Origin: Burkholderiales bacterium
Lineage (GTDB): Bacteria > Pseudomonadota > Gammaproteobacteria > Burkholderiales > Burkholderiaceae_C
Assembly: GCA_028872015.1 (NCBI GenBank)
Contig: JAGWLO010000005.1
Span: 17,187-81,186, forward strand
Length of the DNA stretch: 64,000 nt
Direction: 5' to 3'
Positions 45,780-63,029 of this stretch are shown piece by piece. Within the stretch, counting starts at the first letter, position 1; each line of letters starts with the position of its first letter. The translations under genes and the position numbers were made by a program. The notes beneath the pieces were generated by a model. That model did no database searches, was not told the DNA's origin, and worked only from the letters and a program-made list of their open reading frames with translations.

Positions 45780-46462
45780 CCTGGCAGCCTCCATCCGTGC
45801 ACGGTCTGGGCGAGGTCGGCCAGGCCCAGGCCCGACAGGGCCGAGAACAGCGTGACGGCGATGTCGGCGTTGTCAGTGGCGACCTCGGCCAGCACGCGCT
45901 GCGCCCCTTCCAGCGCCGCGGCCGCCTCGCGCCGGCTCAGCTTGTCGGCCTTGGTCAGCACGGCCAGCAGGCGCACCTCGCCGTTGGCCAGCCGCGGCGC
46001 CACCAGGGCCAGCAGACGCCGGTCCAGATCGGTCAGGCCCAGGCGCGAATCGACCATCAGCACCAGGCCGTGCAACGGCCGGCGCAGCTGCAGGTACTCG
46101 GCCATCACCGCCTGCCAGCGCAGCTTGGCAGCGCGCTCGACCGCCGCGTAGCCATAGCCCGGCAGGTCGGCGAAGAGCGCATCGGGCGCGCCCCGGGGGC
46201 CCAGCTCGAAGAGGTTGATGTGCTGGGTGCGGCCCGGCGTGCGCGAGGCGTAGGCCAGCCGCCGCTGCTGCGCCAGCCGGTTGATGGCGGTGGACTTGCC
46301 GGCGTTGCTGCGCCCGACGAAGGCGATCTCGGGCAGCTCGCTGGCCGGCAGCTGCGAGAGCTGGCTGGCCGTGGTGAGGAAGCGGGCCCCGTGGGCCCAG
46401 GCCAGCGCGGCCTTGGCAGGATCGCCGGCAGGGGTTGTTCGGGGCAGGTCGGCGAGCGTCAT
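45776..46462 (-). CDS. engB: Ribosome biogenesis GTP-binding protein YihA/EngB
   Basis: EIAFVGRSNAGKSTAINRLAQQRRLAYASRTPGRTQHINLFEL, DLPGYGYAAV. Confidence 0.95.
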   Translation of the reverse strand: MTLADLPRTTPAGDPAKAALAWAHGARFLTTASQLSQLPASELPEIAFVGRSNAGKSTAINRLAQQRRLAYASRTPGRTQHINLFELGPRGAPDALFADLPGYGYAAVERAAKLRWQAVMAEYLQLRRPLHGLVLMVDSRLGLTDLDRRLLALVAPRLANGEVRLLAVLTKADKLSRREAAAALEGAQRVLAEVATDNADIAVTLFSALSGLGLADLAQTVHGWRLPG

Positions 46463-46564
46463 GGCGAATTGTAGAATTCGTGGCTTTATGTCTCGTCCCA
46501 TCGTCCTGCCGAAGCTCTGCCGAACCGGGCCGAACTTCGCTGCCCTCCTGCTGAAGGCCCCTGC

Positions 46565-47200
46565 ATGAAGTTCCGTCCTGCCCCGGCCGCGCTGGCCCTG
46601 CTCGTCTCTGCCCTGGCCTGCCTGGCGGGCACCGCGTTGGCGGCCGACGCGCCCGCGCCCTTCAAGCCCGATCCGGCCAAGGGCCAGCAGCTGGCCACGA
46701 GCTGCGGCGCCTGCCACACGCAGGACGGCTCGCGCGGCGCGGCCACCTACCCGATCCTGCAGGGCCAGCACCGCGACTATCTGGTCAAGCAGCTGACCGA
46801 ATTCAAGGAAGGCAAGCGCAAGAACGCCATCATGAACGGCATGGCGGCGGCCCTGTCCAACGAGGACATGCAGAACATCGCTGCCTTCTACGCGGGCCTC
46901 AAGGCCAAGCCCGGCTACGCCACCGACAAGGCCACGGTGGCGCTGGGGCAGCAGATCTACCGCGGCGGCATCGCCGAGCGCCACGTGCCCGCCTGCGCCG
47001 GCTGCCACAGCCCCGACGGTGCCGGCATCCCCGCCCAGTACCCGCGCCTGGGCGGCCAGCATGAGGAGTACCTCAACGCCCAGCTCACCGCCTTCGGCAG
47101 CGGCGCGCGCGACAACAACCCGGTCATGATGACCATCGCCGGGCGGCTCAAGCCCGACGAGATGAAGGCCGTGGCCGACTACATCCAGGGCCTGCGCTGA
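46565..47200 (+). CDS. Diheme cytochrome c4-type protein
   Basis: Signal peptide and two CxxCH motifs (CGACHTQDGSRG, CAGCHSPDGAG). Confidence 0.93.
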   Translation: MKFRPAPAALALLVSALACLAGTALAADAPAPFKPDPAKGQQLATSCGACHTQDGSRGAATYPILQGQHRDYLVKQLTEFKEGKRKNAIMNGMAAALSNEDMQNIAAFYAGLKAKPGYATDKATVALGQQIYRGGIAERHVPACAGCHSPDGAGIPAQYPRLGGQHEEYLNAQLTAFGSGARDNNPVMMTIAGRLKPDEMKAVADYIQGLR

Positions 47201-47243
47201 CAGGGCTGGACCGGCCGATGCCCGCGCGTCGGCCCTGCCCCCG

Positions 47244-47268
47244 GGCCGGTCTTTGGACCGGCCTTTTT
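47244..47268 (+). terminator. Rho-independent terminator after cytochrome c4
   Basis: GGCCGGTC-TTTG-GACCGGCC-TTTTT. Confidence 0.85.
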
Positions 47269-47376
47269 CATGGAGCCCCGACGGGCGGCCCAAAATGACC
47301 CGGGTTGCCGCGCCGGCTGTAAGAGGCCGGGGCCGGCTCCGACTCCTTGGGCAGTCCCCTGCCGGAAAGCGCCACG

Positions 47377-48366
<990 letters not shown>

Positions 48367-48377
48367 TCGGCGCCGCG

Positions 48378-49087
48378 ATGGCCCTGAGCACCCAACCGGG
48401 CGCGCCGCTTTCGGCGGTGCCGGCGCCGCAGCGGCCCGCGCCGCGCCCGCCTTCGCGCGCCAACCGCGCGCTGCTGCATCCCGCCGCCAAGCCGCTGCTG
48501 TTCGCGACCGCGATGGGGCCCTTCGCGGCCCTGGTCTACGGTGCCTTCGCCGATGCCCTAGGCCCCAACCCGGCCGAGGCCCTGATCCACCGCACTGGCG
48601 ACTGGACGCTGCGACTGCTGTGCCTGACGCTGGCGGTCACGCCGCTGCGCCAGCTCAGCGGCTGGCACGCGCTGGCGCGGCTGCGCCGCATGCTGGGCCT
48701 GTTCACCGCCTTCTACGGCACGCTGCACTTCCTGTCCTACGCCTGGCTGGACAAGGGCTTCGTGCTGGCCGACATCGTGCGCGACGTGGCCAAGCGGCCC
48801 TTCATCCTGGTGGGCACGGCCGCGCTGCTGCTGATGCTGCCGCTGGCCGCGACCTCGTTCAACCGTGCCATCAAGGCCCTGGGCGCCGCGCGCTGGCAGG
48901 CGCTGCACCGGCTGGTCTACGCGGTGGCGCTGCTCGGCCTGCTGCACTTCTTCTGGATGCGCGCGGCCAAGAACCACTTCAGCGACTGGTCGGTCTACGC
49001 CGCCGTGATGGCCTTGCTGCTGGGCTGGAGGCTGTGGCGGCGCTTGCGCCCGGCCGCGCACCCGGCCCCGCGCCCGGCCGCCCCCGT

Positions 49088-49100
<13 letters not shown>
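48378..49100 (+). CDS. msrQ: MsrQ heme-binding membrane subunit
   Basis: Multi-TM ferric reductase-like; [39 protein letters not shown]; downstream of msrP. Confidence 0.93.
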
Positions 49101-54979
<5,879 letters not shown>

Positions 54980-55176
54980 GGAGGCCTTGTGCAGCGTGAA
55001 GGCGCAGGATTCTAGGCATCCCCCCCGGCTGCGCGGGGCGCGGGGTCGGGCCGTGTTTCAGCTGACATCGGGCCGGCCGGCCCTGCAACAGCGGCGGCAC
55101 GCGGCGGCGACAGCATGCTCTGCAAGAGCCGGCCGCACGGCTCGATCCGCGCCCCATCGACAAAGGAGAGAACGCC

Positions 55177-55644
55177 ATGAAGACTCGGCATCTGCAACGC
55201 ACCCTTTGGGCCACCGCCCTGGTCGGAGGCTTCGGACTGTCCGCGCTGCCGTCCTGGGCCAGCGACATGCCCGCGGCCATGCCTTCGGCCAGCGCCGGCA
55301 TCGTGCGCGAGCGCATCGACGGCCACGCCTTCCAGACCGGCGGCATCGGCCGCGACCAGGTCAAGGCCATGCAGCGGCGCGACGGCGCCTACGACCTGCA
55401 CCTGGCCTTCTCGGAAGGGCCGCACGGCGACTACGTGACCGGCCTGAAAGTGCGCGTGGAGAACACCGCCGGCCACCCCGTCTTCGCCTACGACGGCGCC
55501 GGCCCGCTCACCGACATCAAGCTGCCGGCGGGCAGCTACCGCGTCGTCGCCGACTACCACGGCGTGCCGCAGAGCGGGCTGGTGACGGTGCAGCCGGGCA
55601 AGCCGGCCGACCTCTACCTGCACTGGGCGAAGGACCTGGGATGA
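55177..55644 (+). CDS. Hypothetical secreted protein with carboxypeptidase-regulatory/Ig-like fold tail
   Basis: 155 aa with signal peptide; [55 protein letters not shown]. Confidence 0.7.
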   Translation: MKTRHLQRTLWATALVGGFGLSALPSWASDMPAAMPSASAGIVRERIDGHAFQTGGIGRDQVKAMQRRDGAYDLHLAFSEGPHGDYVTGLKVRVENTAGHPVFAYDGAGPLTDIKLPAGSYRVVADYHGVPQSGLVTVQPGKPADLYLHWAKDLG

Positions 55645-56285
55645 CCGCCGCGACCCTGCCCGGCGCGCAGCCCGGCCCCGCGCAGGGCGCAGGGCCGGCC
55701 TCGCTGCGATCGCCCACGCCCGAGGGCGCCGCCCGGCGGCGCCTGCTGCTGGCCACCGCGGGCACGGTGGGCGGCCTGGGCCTGGTCGCCACGGCCGTGC
55801 CCTTCGTCGAGACCTTCGAGCCCTCGGCCCGCGCCCGCGCGATGGGCGCCCCGGTGGAGGCCGACTGGGGCTCGCTGGCGCCGGGCCAGCTGCGCACGGT
55901 GGCCTGGCGCGGCATGCCGGTGTGGCTGATGCGGCGCACACCGGCGATGGTGGCTGCGCTCGACGCCCCCAACCCCGACCTGGCCGACCCCGACTCCAGG
56001 CACTCCGACCAGCCCCCCGCCTGCCGCAACCCGACCCGATCGCTGCAGCCCGAGCTGCTCGTGGCCGTGGGCATCTGCACCCACCTGGGCTGCATCCCCT
56101 CGCTGAAGATCGGCGACGCCGGCTTCGAGTCGCTGATGCACGCCCGCGAGGACGGCTTCCTGTGCCCCTGCCACGGCTCGCGCTACGACCTGGCCGGCCG
56201 CGTGGTGCGCAACGTGCCGGCGCCGCTGAACCTGCCGATCCCGCCCTACCAGCTGCTGGCCGGGCAGACGGTGCGGATCGGCTGA
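55641..56285 (+). CDS. petA: Rieske [2Fe-2S] protein, ubiquinol-cytochrome c reductase iron-sulfur subunit type
   Basis: [29 protein letters not shown] (Tat/TM anchor); CTHLGC...[15 protein letters not shown]. Confidence 0.92.
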   Translation: MTAATLPGAQPGPAQGAGPASLRSPTPEGAARRRLLLATAGTVGGLGLVATAVPFVETFEPSARARAMGAPVEADWGSLAPGQLRTVAWRGMPVWLMRRTPAMVAALDAPNPDLADPDSRHSDQPPACRNPTRSLQPELLVAVGICTHLGCIPSLKIGDAGFESLMHAREDGFLCPCHGSRYDLAGRVVRNVPAPLNLPIPPYQLLAGQTVRIG

Positions 56286-56319
56286 AGCCTGGAGGACTGG
56301 CCGCCCAATCCCGCGGGCC

Positions 56320-57426
56320 TCAACGGGGAGGCCGCCGCGGGGTGCGCGGCGCGCGCAGCCGCAGCTGCCCCACCACGCCGGCCGGCACCCGGTACACGGC
56401 CAGCACGAACAACAGCCCGAGCCAGAGCAACCAGCGCCCAGGCGAGGTCAGTGCACCCAGGACCGGCACGCCGTGCAGCCAGCCGCCCTCGCCGCCCAGG
56501 CCCTTCAGCAGGTCCTGCAGGTAGTTCTGTGCCAGCACGAACAGCACCGTGCCGACGACGGCGCCGTACATCGTGCCCATGCCGCCGATGACGACGATCA
56601 GCAACACGTCGAGCATGACCTCGAATGACAGCGTGGTGTCGGGCCCGGTGTAGCGCAGCCACAGCGCCAGCAGCGCGCCGGCCACGGTGGCGAACAGGGC
56701 CGAGATCACGCTGGCGGCGGTGCGGTAGACCACGGTGCGATAGCCGAGCGCCTCGGCCCGGAAATCGTTCTCGCGGACGGCCTGCAGCACGCGCCCGAAG
56801 GGCGAGTTGACGATCCTCAGCAGCAGCAGGAAGCAGGCCAGCGACACCGCGAGGAGGCCGTAGTAGGCAACGACGCGACCGTCGACCCGAAGGCCCAGCA
56901 GCGGCTGCGACAGCAGCTGGAACGAGGGGCTGAGCACCGCGGGCACGTGCAGGCTCAGGCCGTCCTCGCCACCGGTCAGGTCAGAGAGCTGCGAGGCCAG
57001 GGTCTGGAAGGCGCTGGCCACCGCCAGCGTGATCATGGCGAAGAAGATGGCCCGCACGCGCAGGCTGAACAGCCCGATCAGCAGCGACAGCACGAGCGAG
57101 AGCGCCAGCGCCAGCGCCAGCCCGAGGCCGACCGAGCCCCAGCCCGGGCCGAGCCGGGTGCAGGCGATGGCCACGCCGTAGGCGCCGATGCCGTAGAACA
57201 TGGTGTGGGCGAAGCTGACGATGCCGGTGTAACCCAGCAGCAGGTCGTAGCTGGCCACCAGCACGATGAAGACCAGCATCTGCGCCGCCGCCGCCAGTGC
57301 CCGGCTGCCCGGGAAGACGAACGGCGCCAGGGCCAGGCCAGCGGCGATCGCCAGCAGCAGCGCCGCCAGCCCGCGGCTGCGCGGCCCGTCGTGGGAGAAC
57401 AGCCCGCGCCACCCGGACCCGCTCAT
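56320..57426 (-). CDS. livM: Branched-chain amino acid-type ABC transporter permease LivM
   Basis: GYTGIVSFAHTMFYGIGAYG...RENDFRAEALGY. Confidence 0.9.
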   Translation of the reverse strand: MSGSGWRGLFSHDGPRSRGLAALLLAIAAGLALAPFVFPGSRALAAAAQMLVFIVLVASYDLLLGYTGIVSFAHTMFYGIGAYGVAIACTRLGPGWGSVGLGLALALALSLVLSLLIGLFSLRVRAIFFAMITLAVASAFQTLASQLSDLTGGEDGLSLHVPAVLSPSFQLLSQPLLGLRVDGRVVAYYGLLAVSLACFLLLLRIVNSPFGRVLQAVRENDFRAEALGYRTVVYRTAASVISALFATVAGALLALWLRYTGPDTTLSFEVMLDVLLIVVIGGMGTMYGAVVGTVLFVLAQNYLQDLLKGLGGEGGWLHGVPVLGALTSPGRWLLWLGLLFVLAVYRVPAGVVGQLRLRAPRTPRRPPR

Positions 57427-58433
57427 CGGCTCGTCACCGGGTACAGCCCGCGCGGCCGCCACAGCAGCACCACCATCATCAGGCCGATGTTGGAGAACAG
57501 CGCCGCCTTGGGCGCCAGGTAGCCGGTGTAGTTGGCCACCAGCCCCACGGCCAGCGCGCCGACGAAGCAGCCCAGCGTGCTGCCCAGCCCGCCGATGATG
57601 ATGACGATGAAGATCAGCACATTGACGCGGGCACCGATCTGCGGCGTGACCCCCTGCTGGTACAGCCCCCACATCACACCGCCCAGGCCGGCCAGCGCCG
57701 AGCCGGCGACGAAGACGGCGACGAACAGCCGGTCGATTCGGTAGCCCAGGCTCTGCACCATCTCGCGGTCCTGCACGCCGGCGCGGATCAGCAGCCCGAG
57801 CTTGGTGCGGCCCAGCACCCATAGCAGCGCGCCGAACACCAGCAACCCCACCCCCACCGCGAGCACGCGGTACTTTTCCACCGCCACCGTGTCGCCGGCA
57901 AAAGGGAAGACGAAGGCGCCTCGCAGCGAAGGCGGCAGCGCCAGCGGCCGCTCCTCGGGGCCCCAGAGCGTCTTGATCAGCTCCTGGCCGATGATCATCC
58001 CCCCAGTGGTCACGAGGATCTGCTCGAGGTGCCGGCCATAGACCGGACGCACCAGCAGGCGCTCGAAGACCAGGCCTGCGGCGCCGGCGACCAGCATGGC
58101 GGCGCCCGCCGCCAGCGCCACCGCGGCCAGGTTCGGCCCCAGCTGCGGCGAGCCGGCCCAGCCGTCGAGCCCGCCCAGCACGCTGACAGCGACGAAGGCC
58201 CCCACCGCGATGAACACGCCATGCCCGAAGTTCAGCACGTCCATCAGGCCGAAGACCAGGGTCAGGCCAGAGGCGATGACGAAGATGATGAGCCCCATGG
58301 CCAGGCCGGCCAGGCTGAGCGTGAGCCAGGTCGAGGGCGAACCCACCAGCGGCAGCGCCAGCGCCGCCAGGGCCGCCAGCAGGGCCGGCGGCCAGACATC
58401 GGGACGCGACCGCGCCAGGCCGGGCGCGGTCAT
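57423..58433 (-). CDS. livH: Branched-chain amino acid-type ABC transporter permease LivH
   Basis: GLTLVFGLMDVLNFGHGVFIAVGAF; GLGSTLGCFVGAL. Confidence 0.9.
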   Translation of the reverse strand: MTAPGLARSRPDVWPPALLAALAALALPLVGSPSTWLTLSLAGLAMGLIIFVIASGLTLVFGLMDVLNFGHGVFIAVGAFVAVSVLGGLDGWAGSPQLGPNLAAVALAAGAAMLVAGAAGLVFERLLVRPVYGRHLEQILVTTGGMIIGQELIKTLWGPEERPLALPPSLRGAFVFPFAGDTVAVEKYRVLAVGVGLLVFGALLWVLGRTKLGLLIRAGVQDREMVQSLGYRIDRLFVAVFVAGSALAGLGGVMWGLYQQGVTPQIGARVNVLIFIVIIIGGLGSTLGCFVGALAVGLVANYTGYLAPKAALFSNIGLMMVVLLWRPRGLYPVTSR

Positions 58434-59161
58434 GCCGGTGTCCCCAGCGACAGGCCCAGCAGCCGCTGCTGCAGCGCCTCGTCGGCGGCCAGGTCGGCCA
58501 TGCGGCCTCGGTGCACCACGCGGCCGTCGTCCATCACCGCCACCCCGTCGCCGACCGCCAGCGCCAACGCCAGGTTCTGCTCGACCAGCAAGACCGTCGT
58601 GCCCTCGGCCTTCACCGCGCGCAACGCCGCCGCCAGGTTGTCGACGATGACCGGGGCCAGGCCCTTGCTGGGCTCGTCCACCAGCAGCAGCGCCCGCGGC
58701 TCGACGAGGGCGCGCGCCATCGCCAGCATCTGCTTCTGGCCGCCGCTGAGCTTGCCGGCCGGGTGCAGCCAGAACGTCTTCAGCGCCGGGAACCAGCCGA
58801 AGAGGCGGTCCAGGCGGGCCGCGTCCAGGTCCTCAGCGCGGCGTGCCGCTCGTGCGGCCAGCACCAGGTGGTCGCGCACGCTGAGGTCGGCGAAGATCCC
58901 CATCGACTCGGGCACGTAGGCGATGCCGGCCTGCGCGATGGCGGGCGTGGCCAGGCCCTGGAGCGCGAGCCCGCGCAGCCGGATCGTGCCCCGGCTGGCC
59001 CGCCACAGCCCCATCACCGTGCGCAGCGTCGTGCTCTTGCCGGCGCCGTTGCGGCCCAGCAGCATCGTCACCTCGCCCTCGGGCACGGCCAGGTCCACGC
59101 CGTGCAGGATGTGGTAAGCGCCGATGTGCGTGTGCACGCCCTGCAGCTCGAGCAACGTCAT
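58430..59161 (-). CDS. livF: Branched-chain amino acid-type ABC transporter ATP-binding protein LivF
   Basis: MTLLELQGVHTHIGAYHILHGVDLAVPEGEVTMLLGRNGAGKSTTLRTVMGL; LSGGQKQMLAMARAL. Confidence 0.92.
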   Translation of the reverse strand: MTLLELQGVHTHIGAYHILHGVDLAVPEGEVTMLLGRNGAGKSTTLRTVMGLWRASRGTIRLRGLALQGLATPAIAQAGIAYVPESMGIFADLSVRDHLVLAARAARRAEDLDAARLDRLFGWFPALKTFWLHPAGKLSGGQKQMLAMARALVEPRALLLVDEPSKGLAPVIVDNLAAALRAVKAEGTTVLLVEQNLALALAVGDGVAVMDDGRVVHRGRMADLAADEALQQRLLGLSLGTPA

Positions 59162-59931
59162 GCCGCGGCCCCCGCCGCCCGGCCCAGGTAGGCCTGCTGC
59201 ACGACCGGCGAGGCGATCACGGCCGCCGGCTCGCCTTCGGCCACCTTCGCGCCCTGGTGCAGCACGACGATGCGGTCGGCCAGCTCGCGCACCACGTCCA
59301 TCTTGTGCTCGACGAGCAGGATGCAGACCTCGGGCCGTGCCTTCAGCGCGCGGATCAGGCCCAGCACCACCGGCGCGTCGTCGGCGCTCATGCCGGCCGT
59401 GGGCTCGTCGAACAGGTAGACCCGGGGGCGCAGCGCCATCAGCAGCGCCACCTCGAGCTTGCGCTGGTCGCCGTGCGACAGGGTGGCGGCCAAGGCGTCG
59501 CGTTGCGCGCGCAGTTGCACTTGATGCAGCAACGCGTCGGCCTCGTCGATCCAGGCGCGCCGGGCCGACCACAGGCGCAGCAGGTCGAGCGCCGTCCCGC
59601 CGCCGGGGCGGCCCTGCTCGCGCGCCTGCACCGCCAGGCGCAGGTTCTCGTGCACGGTCAGGCGTGCGAACAGCTGCGTGAGCTGGAAGGCCCGGCCCAG
59701 CCCGCGCCGCGTGCGCGACGGGGCTGACAGCCCGCCGATGTCGGCCCCGCCGAGCAGCACGCGGCCGCTGCTGGCGCGCAGCTGGCCCGAAACGAGGTTG
59801 AAGTAGGTGGTCTTGCCGGCCCCGTTGGGGCCGACGATGGCCGTCAGCGTGCCGGCCTCGAAGCGGCACGACACACGGTCGACCGCGGTATGGCCGCCGA
59901 AGCGCACCGTCAGCTCGCGCGTCTCGAGCAC
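59158..59931 (-). CDS. livG: Branched-chain amino acid-type ABC transporter ATP-binding protein LivG (GTG start)
   Basis: VLETRELTVRFGGHTAVDRVSCRFEAGTLTAIVGPNGAGKTTYFNLVSG; DEPTAGMSADD. Confidence 0.92.
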   Translation of the reverse strand: MLETRELTVRFGGHTAVDRVSCRFEAGTLTAIVGPNGAGKTTYFNLVSGQLRASSGRVLLGGADIGGLSAPSRTRRGLGRAFQLTQLFARLTVHENLRLAVQAREQGRPGGGTALDLLRLWSARRAWIDEADALLHQVQLRAQRDALAATLSHGDQRKLEVALLMALRPRVYLFDEPTAGMSADDAPVVLGLIRALKARPEVCILLVEHKMDVVRELADRIVVLHQGAKVAEGEPAAVIASPVVQQAYLGRAAGAAA

Positions 59932-59954
59932 CCTCCCGGCCCCTGGCGGGCGGA

Positions 59955-61142
59955 TCAGGCGCGGCCGTTGAGGATCGGCACGCTCATCTCGGCCGGCGTG
60001 ATCTCGTGCACCAGCTCGGGCACGCCCCAGGCGAAGGCCGGGTCGACCTTGATCCTGAAGTGGTACATCGACTGCATCGCCTGGTGGTCCTGCTTGCGGA
60101 ACGTCATCAGGCCCTTCGGCGTCTGGAAGCTCATGCCTTCCATCGTGGCGATGAGGCGGGCGCTGTCGACGCTGCCGCCGGTGCGGCCGAGCGCCTGCAC
60201 GACGGCGATGGCCGCGCACATGCCGCCACAGGTGAAGAAGTCGGGCGGTGCACCGAACTTCTTGTAGTGGTTGGCCACCAGCCACTCGTTCACCGGGTTC
60301 TTCGGGATGCCGAAGTAGTAGTAGGTGGCCCCCTCCATGCCCGGGAACTGCTTGTAGGCGACCATTGCCGGCAGGATGTTGCCGCCGGTGGCGATCTCGA
60401 TGCCGTAGCGCTTGAGGTCGAGGTCGGCGATCTTGAACGGGTTGCCGGCGCCGGCCCAGATGATGAAGATCACCTTGCGCCCCGGGCGGTCCTTCAGCGC
60501 GTCGATCAGGCGCTGCGCACCGGCGGTGAAGTCGGTGGTGCTGACGGGCAGGTACTCCTCGTGCACGAGCTGAGCCTGCTTCAGCGCGTTCTTGAAGGCC
60601 TTCACGCCGTCGCGGCCGAAGGCGTAATCCTGAGCCAGCGTGGCGATGCTGACCCCTGGCTTGTCCAGCGCGACGGCGTTGCCGATCGCGTCCTGGCTGC
60701 TGTTGCGCCCGGTGCGGAAGATGTACTTGTTCCACTTGTCACCGGTGATGCTGTCGGCCACGGCCGGCTCCACCAGCAAGATCTTCTTGTACTCCTCGGC
60801 CACCGGCAGCATCGCCAGCGCCACGTTGCTGGCGGTGGGGCCCACAGCGAGATCGGCGCGGTCGTCGCTGTAGGCCGCCGCCAGCAGGCTCTTGCCCAGC
60901 TCGGGCTTGCCCTGGTCGTCGCGCTCGATCACGACCAGCTTCTTGCCCGCCACCATCATCGTGCCGCCGGTGGCGTAGTCCAGGCCCATCATGAAGCCGG
61001 TGCTGGTCTGCTTGCCGTAGGCCTCCAGCGGACCGGTGAGGCTGTGCACATGGGCGATGCGGATTTCGCCCGAGGCCTGCGCCCGCGCCAGCGGTGCCGT
61101 TGCGGTGAGGGCTAGGCCTTGCAGCAGTTGTCGACGTTGCAT
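59955..61142 (-). CDS. Branched-chain amino acid-type ABC transporter substrate-binding protein
   Basis: MQRRQLLQGLALTATAPLARAQASGEIRIAHVHSLTGPLEAYGKQTSTGFMMGLDYATGG; periplasmic type I binding fold. Confidence 0.92.
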   Translation of the reverse strand: MQRRQLLQGLALTATAPLARAQASGEIRIAHVHSLTGPLEAYGKQTSTGFMMGLDYATGGTMMVAGKKLVVIERDDQGKPELGKSLLAAAYSDDRADLAVGPTASNVALAMLPVAEEYKKILLVEPAVADSITGDKWNKYIFRTGRNSSQDAIGNAVALDKPGVSIATLAQDYAFGRDGVKAFKNALKQAQLVHEEYLPVSTTDFTAGAQRLIDALKDRPGRKVIFIIWAGAGNPFKIADLDLKRYGIEIATGGNILPAMVAYKQFPGMEGATYYYFGIPKNPVNEWLVANHYKKFGAPPDFFTCGGMCAAIAVVQALGRTGGSVDSARLIATMEGMSFQTPKGLMTFRKQDHQAMQSMYHFRIKVDPAFAWGVPELVHEITPAEMSVPILNGRA

Positions 61143-61465
61143 GGGTGAAGCTCCTGGGTGTGTCGCGGAAGGTTCCGGCCCGCTGCGTCGCCGGCGGGAC
61201 TGCGGCGCATTCTGGTCCGCGCGCGGCAGCTCGCGCATGGCGGTCTTCCCGACAGTCGACTCCGCGCCTCACCCGCAGGCGGGCTCGACGGGGCCCGCCG
61301 AAGCCGGAGGCTCAGTCCGTGGCCGACTGAGCCCAGCCGAGCCGCCTGGGGTTGACACCGCCCGGCGGCCCGGGCCGGGCTGGGTACGATGCGGCGCCGG
61401 CCGCGGCAGGCCCCGTGGCCCTGTCGTGGGCGGCGGAGCCGGCCTCCCCTCTTCCCTCGCTCCCC

Positions 61466-63001
61466 ATGATCCAGCAGAACCTGTACGCCGCCCTGCGCGC
61501 GGCCTTCCCCGCCGATCTCGACGCCATTGCCGTCGAGGCCGCCGACAGCCCCGAGCCGCTGCACTACACCTGGCGCGACCTCGACCGCGGCTCGGCCATG
61601 ATCGCCAACCTGATCGACTCGCTGGCACTGCCGCCGCGCTCGCGCATCGCGGTGCACACCGACAAGAGCGTCGAGGCGCTGATGCTGTACCTGGCGGTGC
61701 TGCGTTCGGGCCATGTCTACCTGCCGCTGAACATCGCCTACCAGGCGGCCGAGCTCGACTACTTCATCGGCCATGCCGAGCCGGCGATGGTGGTCTGCGC
61801 CCGCCGCCACTTCGGCTGGGTCGGGCCGCTGGCCTTCGGCCTCGGCACGAAGCATGTCTACACCCTCGACGACGACCGCAGCGGCACCCTGCTCGACCGT
61901 GCGGCGCTGCACGCCGACAGCCAGGCGCCGGCCCTGCGCCAGGCCGCCGACCTGGCCGCCATCGTCTACACCAGCGGCACCACCGGGCGCAGCAAGGGGG
62001 CGATGCTCAGCCACGGCAACCTGCTGTCGAACGCGCGCGTGCTGAAGGAGCACTGGGGCTGGGTCGGCGGGGACGTGCTGATGCATGCGCTGCCGCTGTT
62101 CCACGTGCACGGCCTGTTCGTGGCCTGCCACGCGGCGTTGCTGGGCGGCAGCAGGACGATCTGGTTCAACCGCTTCGACCCCCGCGCCGTGGTGGCCCGG
62201 CTGCCGGATGCCACCGTCTTCATGGGCGTGCCCACGATGTACACGCGGATGCTGGCCGAGCCCTCGCTCACGCCCGAGGCCTGCGGGCTGATGCGGCTGT
62301 TCGTCTGCGGCTCGGCGCCGCTGCGCCCCGAGACCTTCGAGGCCTGGCGCGAGCGCACCGGCCACACCCTGCTCGAGCGCTACGGCATGAGCGAGACCTT
62401 GATGCTCACCTCCAACCCCTACCGCCCCGAGGACGCCCGCCGCGCCGGCACCGTGGGCCAGGCCCTGCCCGGCGTGGGCCTGCGCGTGTGCGACGACAAG
62501 GGCCGCCCGCTGCCGGCCGGCGAGATCGGCGGCATCGAGGTCAAGGGGCCTGGCGTGTTCCAGGGCTACTGGCGCATGCCCGAGAAGACGGCCGACGAGT
62601 TCACCACCGACCTGTGGTTCAAGACCGGTGACCTGGGCACGCTGGATGCCCAGGGCACGCTGCGCATCGTCGGCCGCAGCCGGGACCTGATCATCACCGG
62701 CGGCTACAACGTCTACCCGGCCGAGGTCGAGGGCTACCTCAACGAGCTGCCCGGCGTGGCCGAATCGGCCGTCGTCGGCGTGCCGCACCCCGATTTCGGC
62801 GAGGCGGTCGTGGCCGTGCTCGTGGCCGCGCCCGGGGCCCGGGTCGACGAGGCCGCGCTCGCCGCCGGGCTGAAGGCCCGCATCGCCGGCTTCAAGGTGC
62901 CCAAGCGCCTGCTGCTGCTGCCCGAGCTGCCACGTAACGCGATGGGAAAGGTGCAAAAGAATTTGCTGCGCGAGCAATACCGGGCCTTGTTCTCGGCCTG
63001 A
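61466..63001 (+). CDS. AMP-dependent synthetase, malonyl-CoA synthetase (MatB)-like
   Basis: AIVYTSGTTGRSKGAMLSHGNLLSNA, YGMSETLMLTSNPY, GYNVYPAEVEGYL; MatB-like LMHALPLFHVHGLFVACHAALL. Confidence 0.85.
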   Translation: MIQQNLYAALRAAFPADLDAIAVEAADSPEPLHYTWRDLDRGSAMIANLIDSLALPPRSRIAVHTDKSVEALMLYLAVLRSGHVYLPLNIAYQAAELDYFIGHAEPAMVVCARRHFGWVGPLAFGLGTKHVYTLDDDRSGTLLDRAALHADSQAPALRQAADLAAIVYTSGTTGRSKGAMLSHGNLLSNARVLKEHWGWVGGDVLMHALPLFHVHGLFVACHAALLGGSRTIWFNRFDPRAVVARLPDATVFMGVPTMYTRMLAEPSLTPEACGLMRLFVCGSAPLRPETFEAWRERTGHTLLERYGMSETLMLTSNPYRPEDARRAGTVGQALPGVGLRVCDDKGRPLPAGEIGGIEVKGPGVFQGYWRMPEKTADEFTTDLWFKTGDLGTLDAQGTLRIVGRSRDLIITGGYNVYPAEVEGYLNELPGVAESAVVGVPHPDFGEAVVAVLVAAPGARVDEAALAAGLKARIAGFKVPKRLLLLPELPRNAMGKVQKNLLREQYRALFSA

Positions 63002-63029
63002 CGGCCAGGCCAGCGCTACATTGCCGGCC

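Noticed and set aside
47275-47345. GC-rich imperfect inverted repeat (GGAGCCCC...GGCCGGCTCC) upstream of msrP
   Set aside because: Arms are imperfect and far apart; likely compositional in 70% GC DNA.
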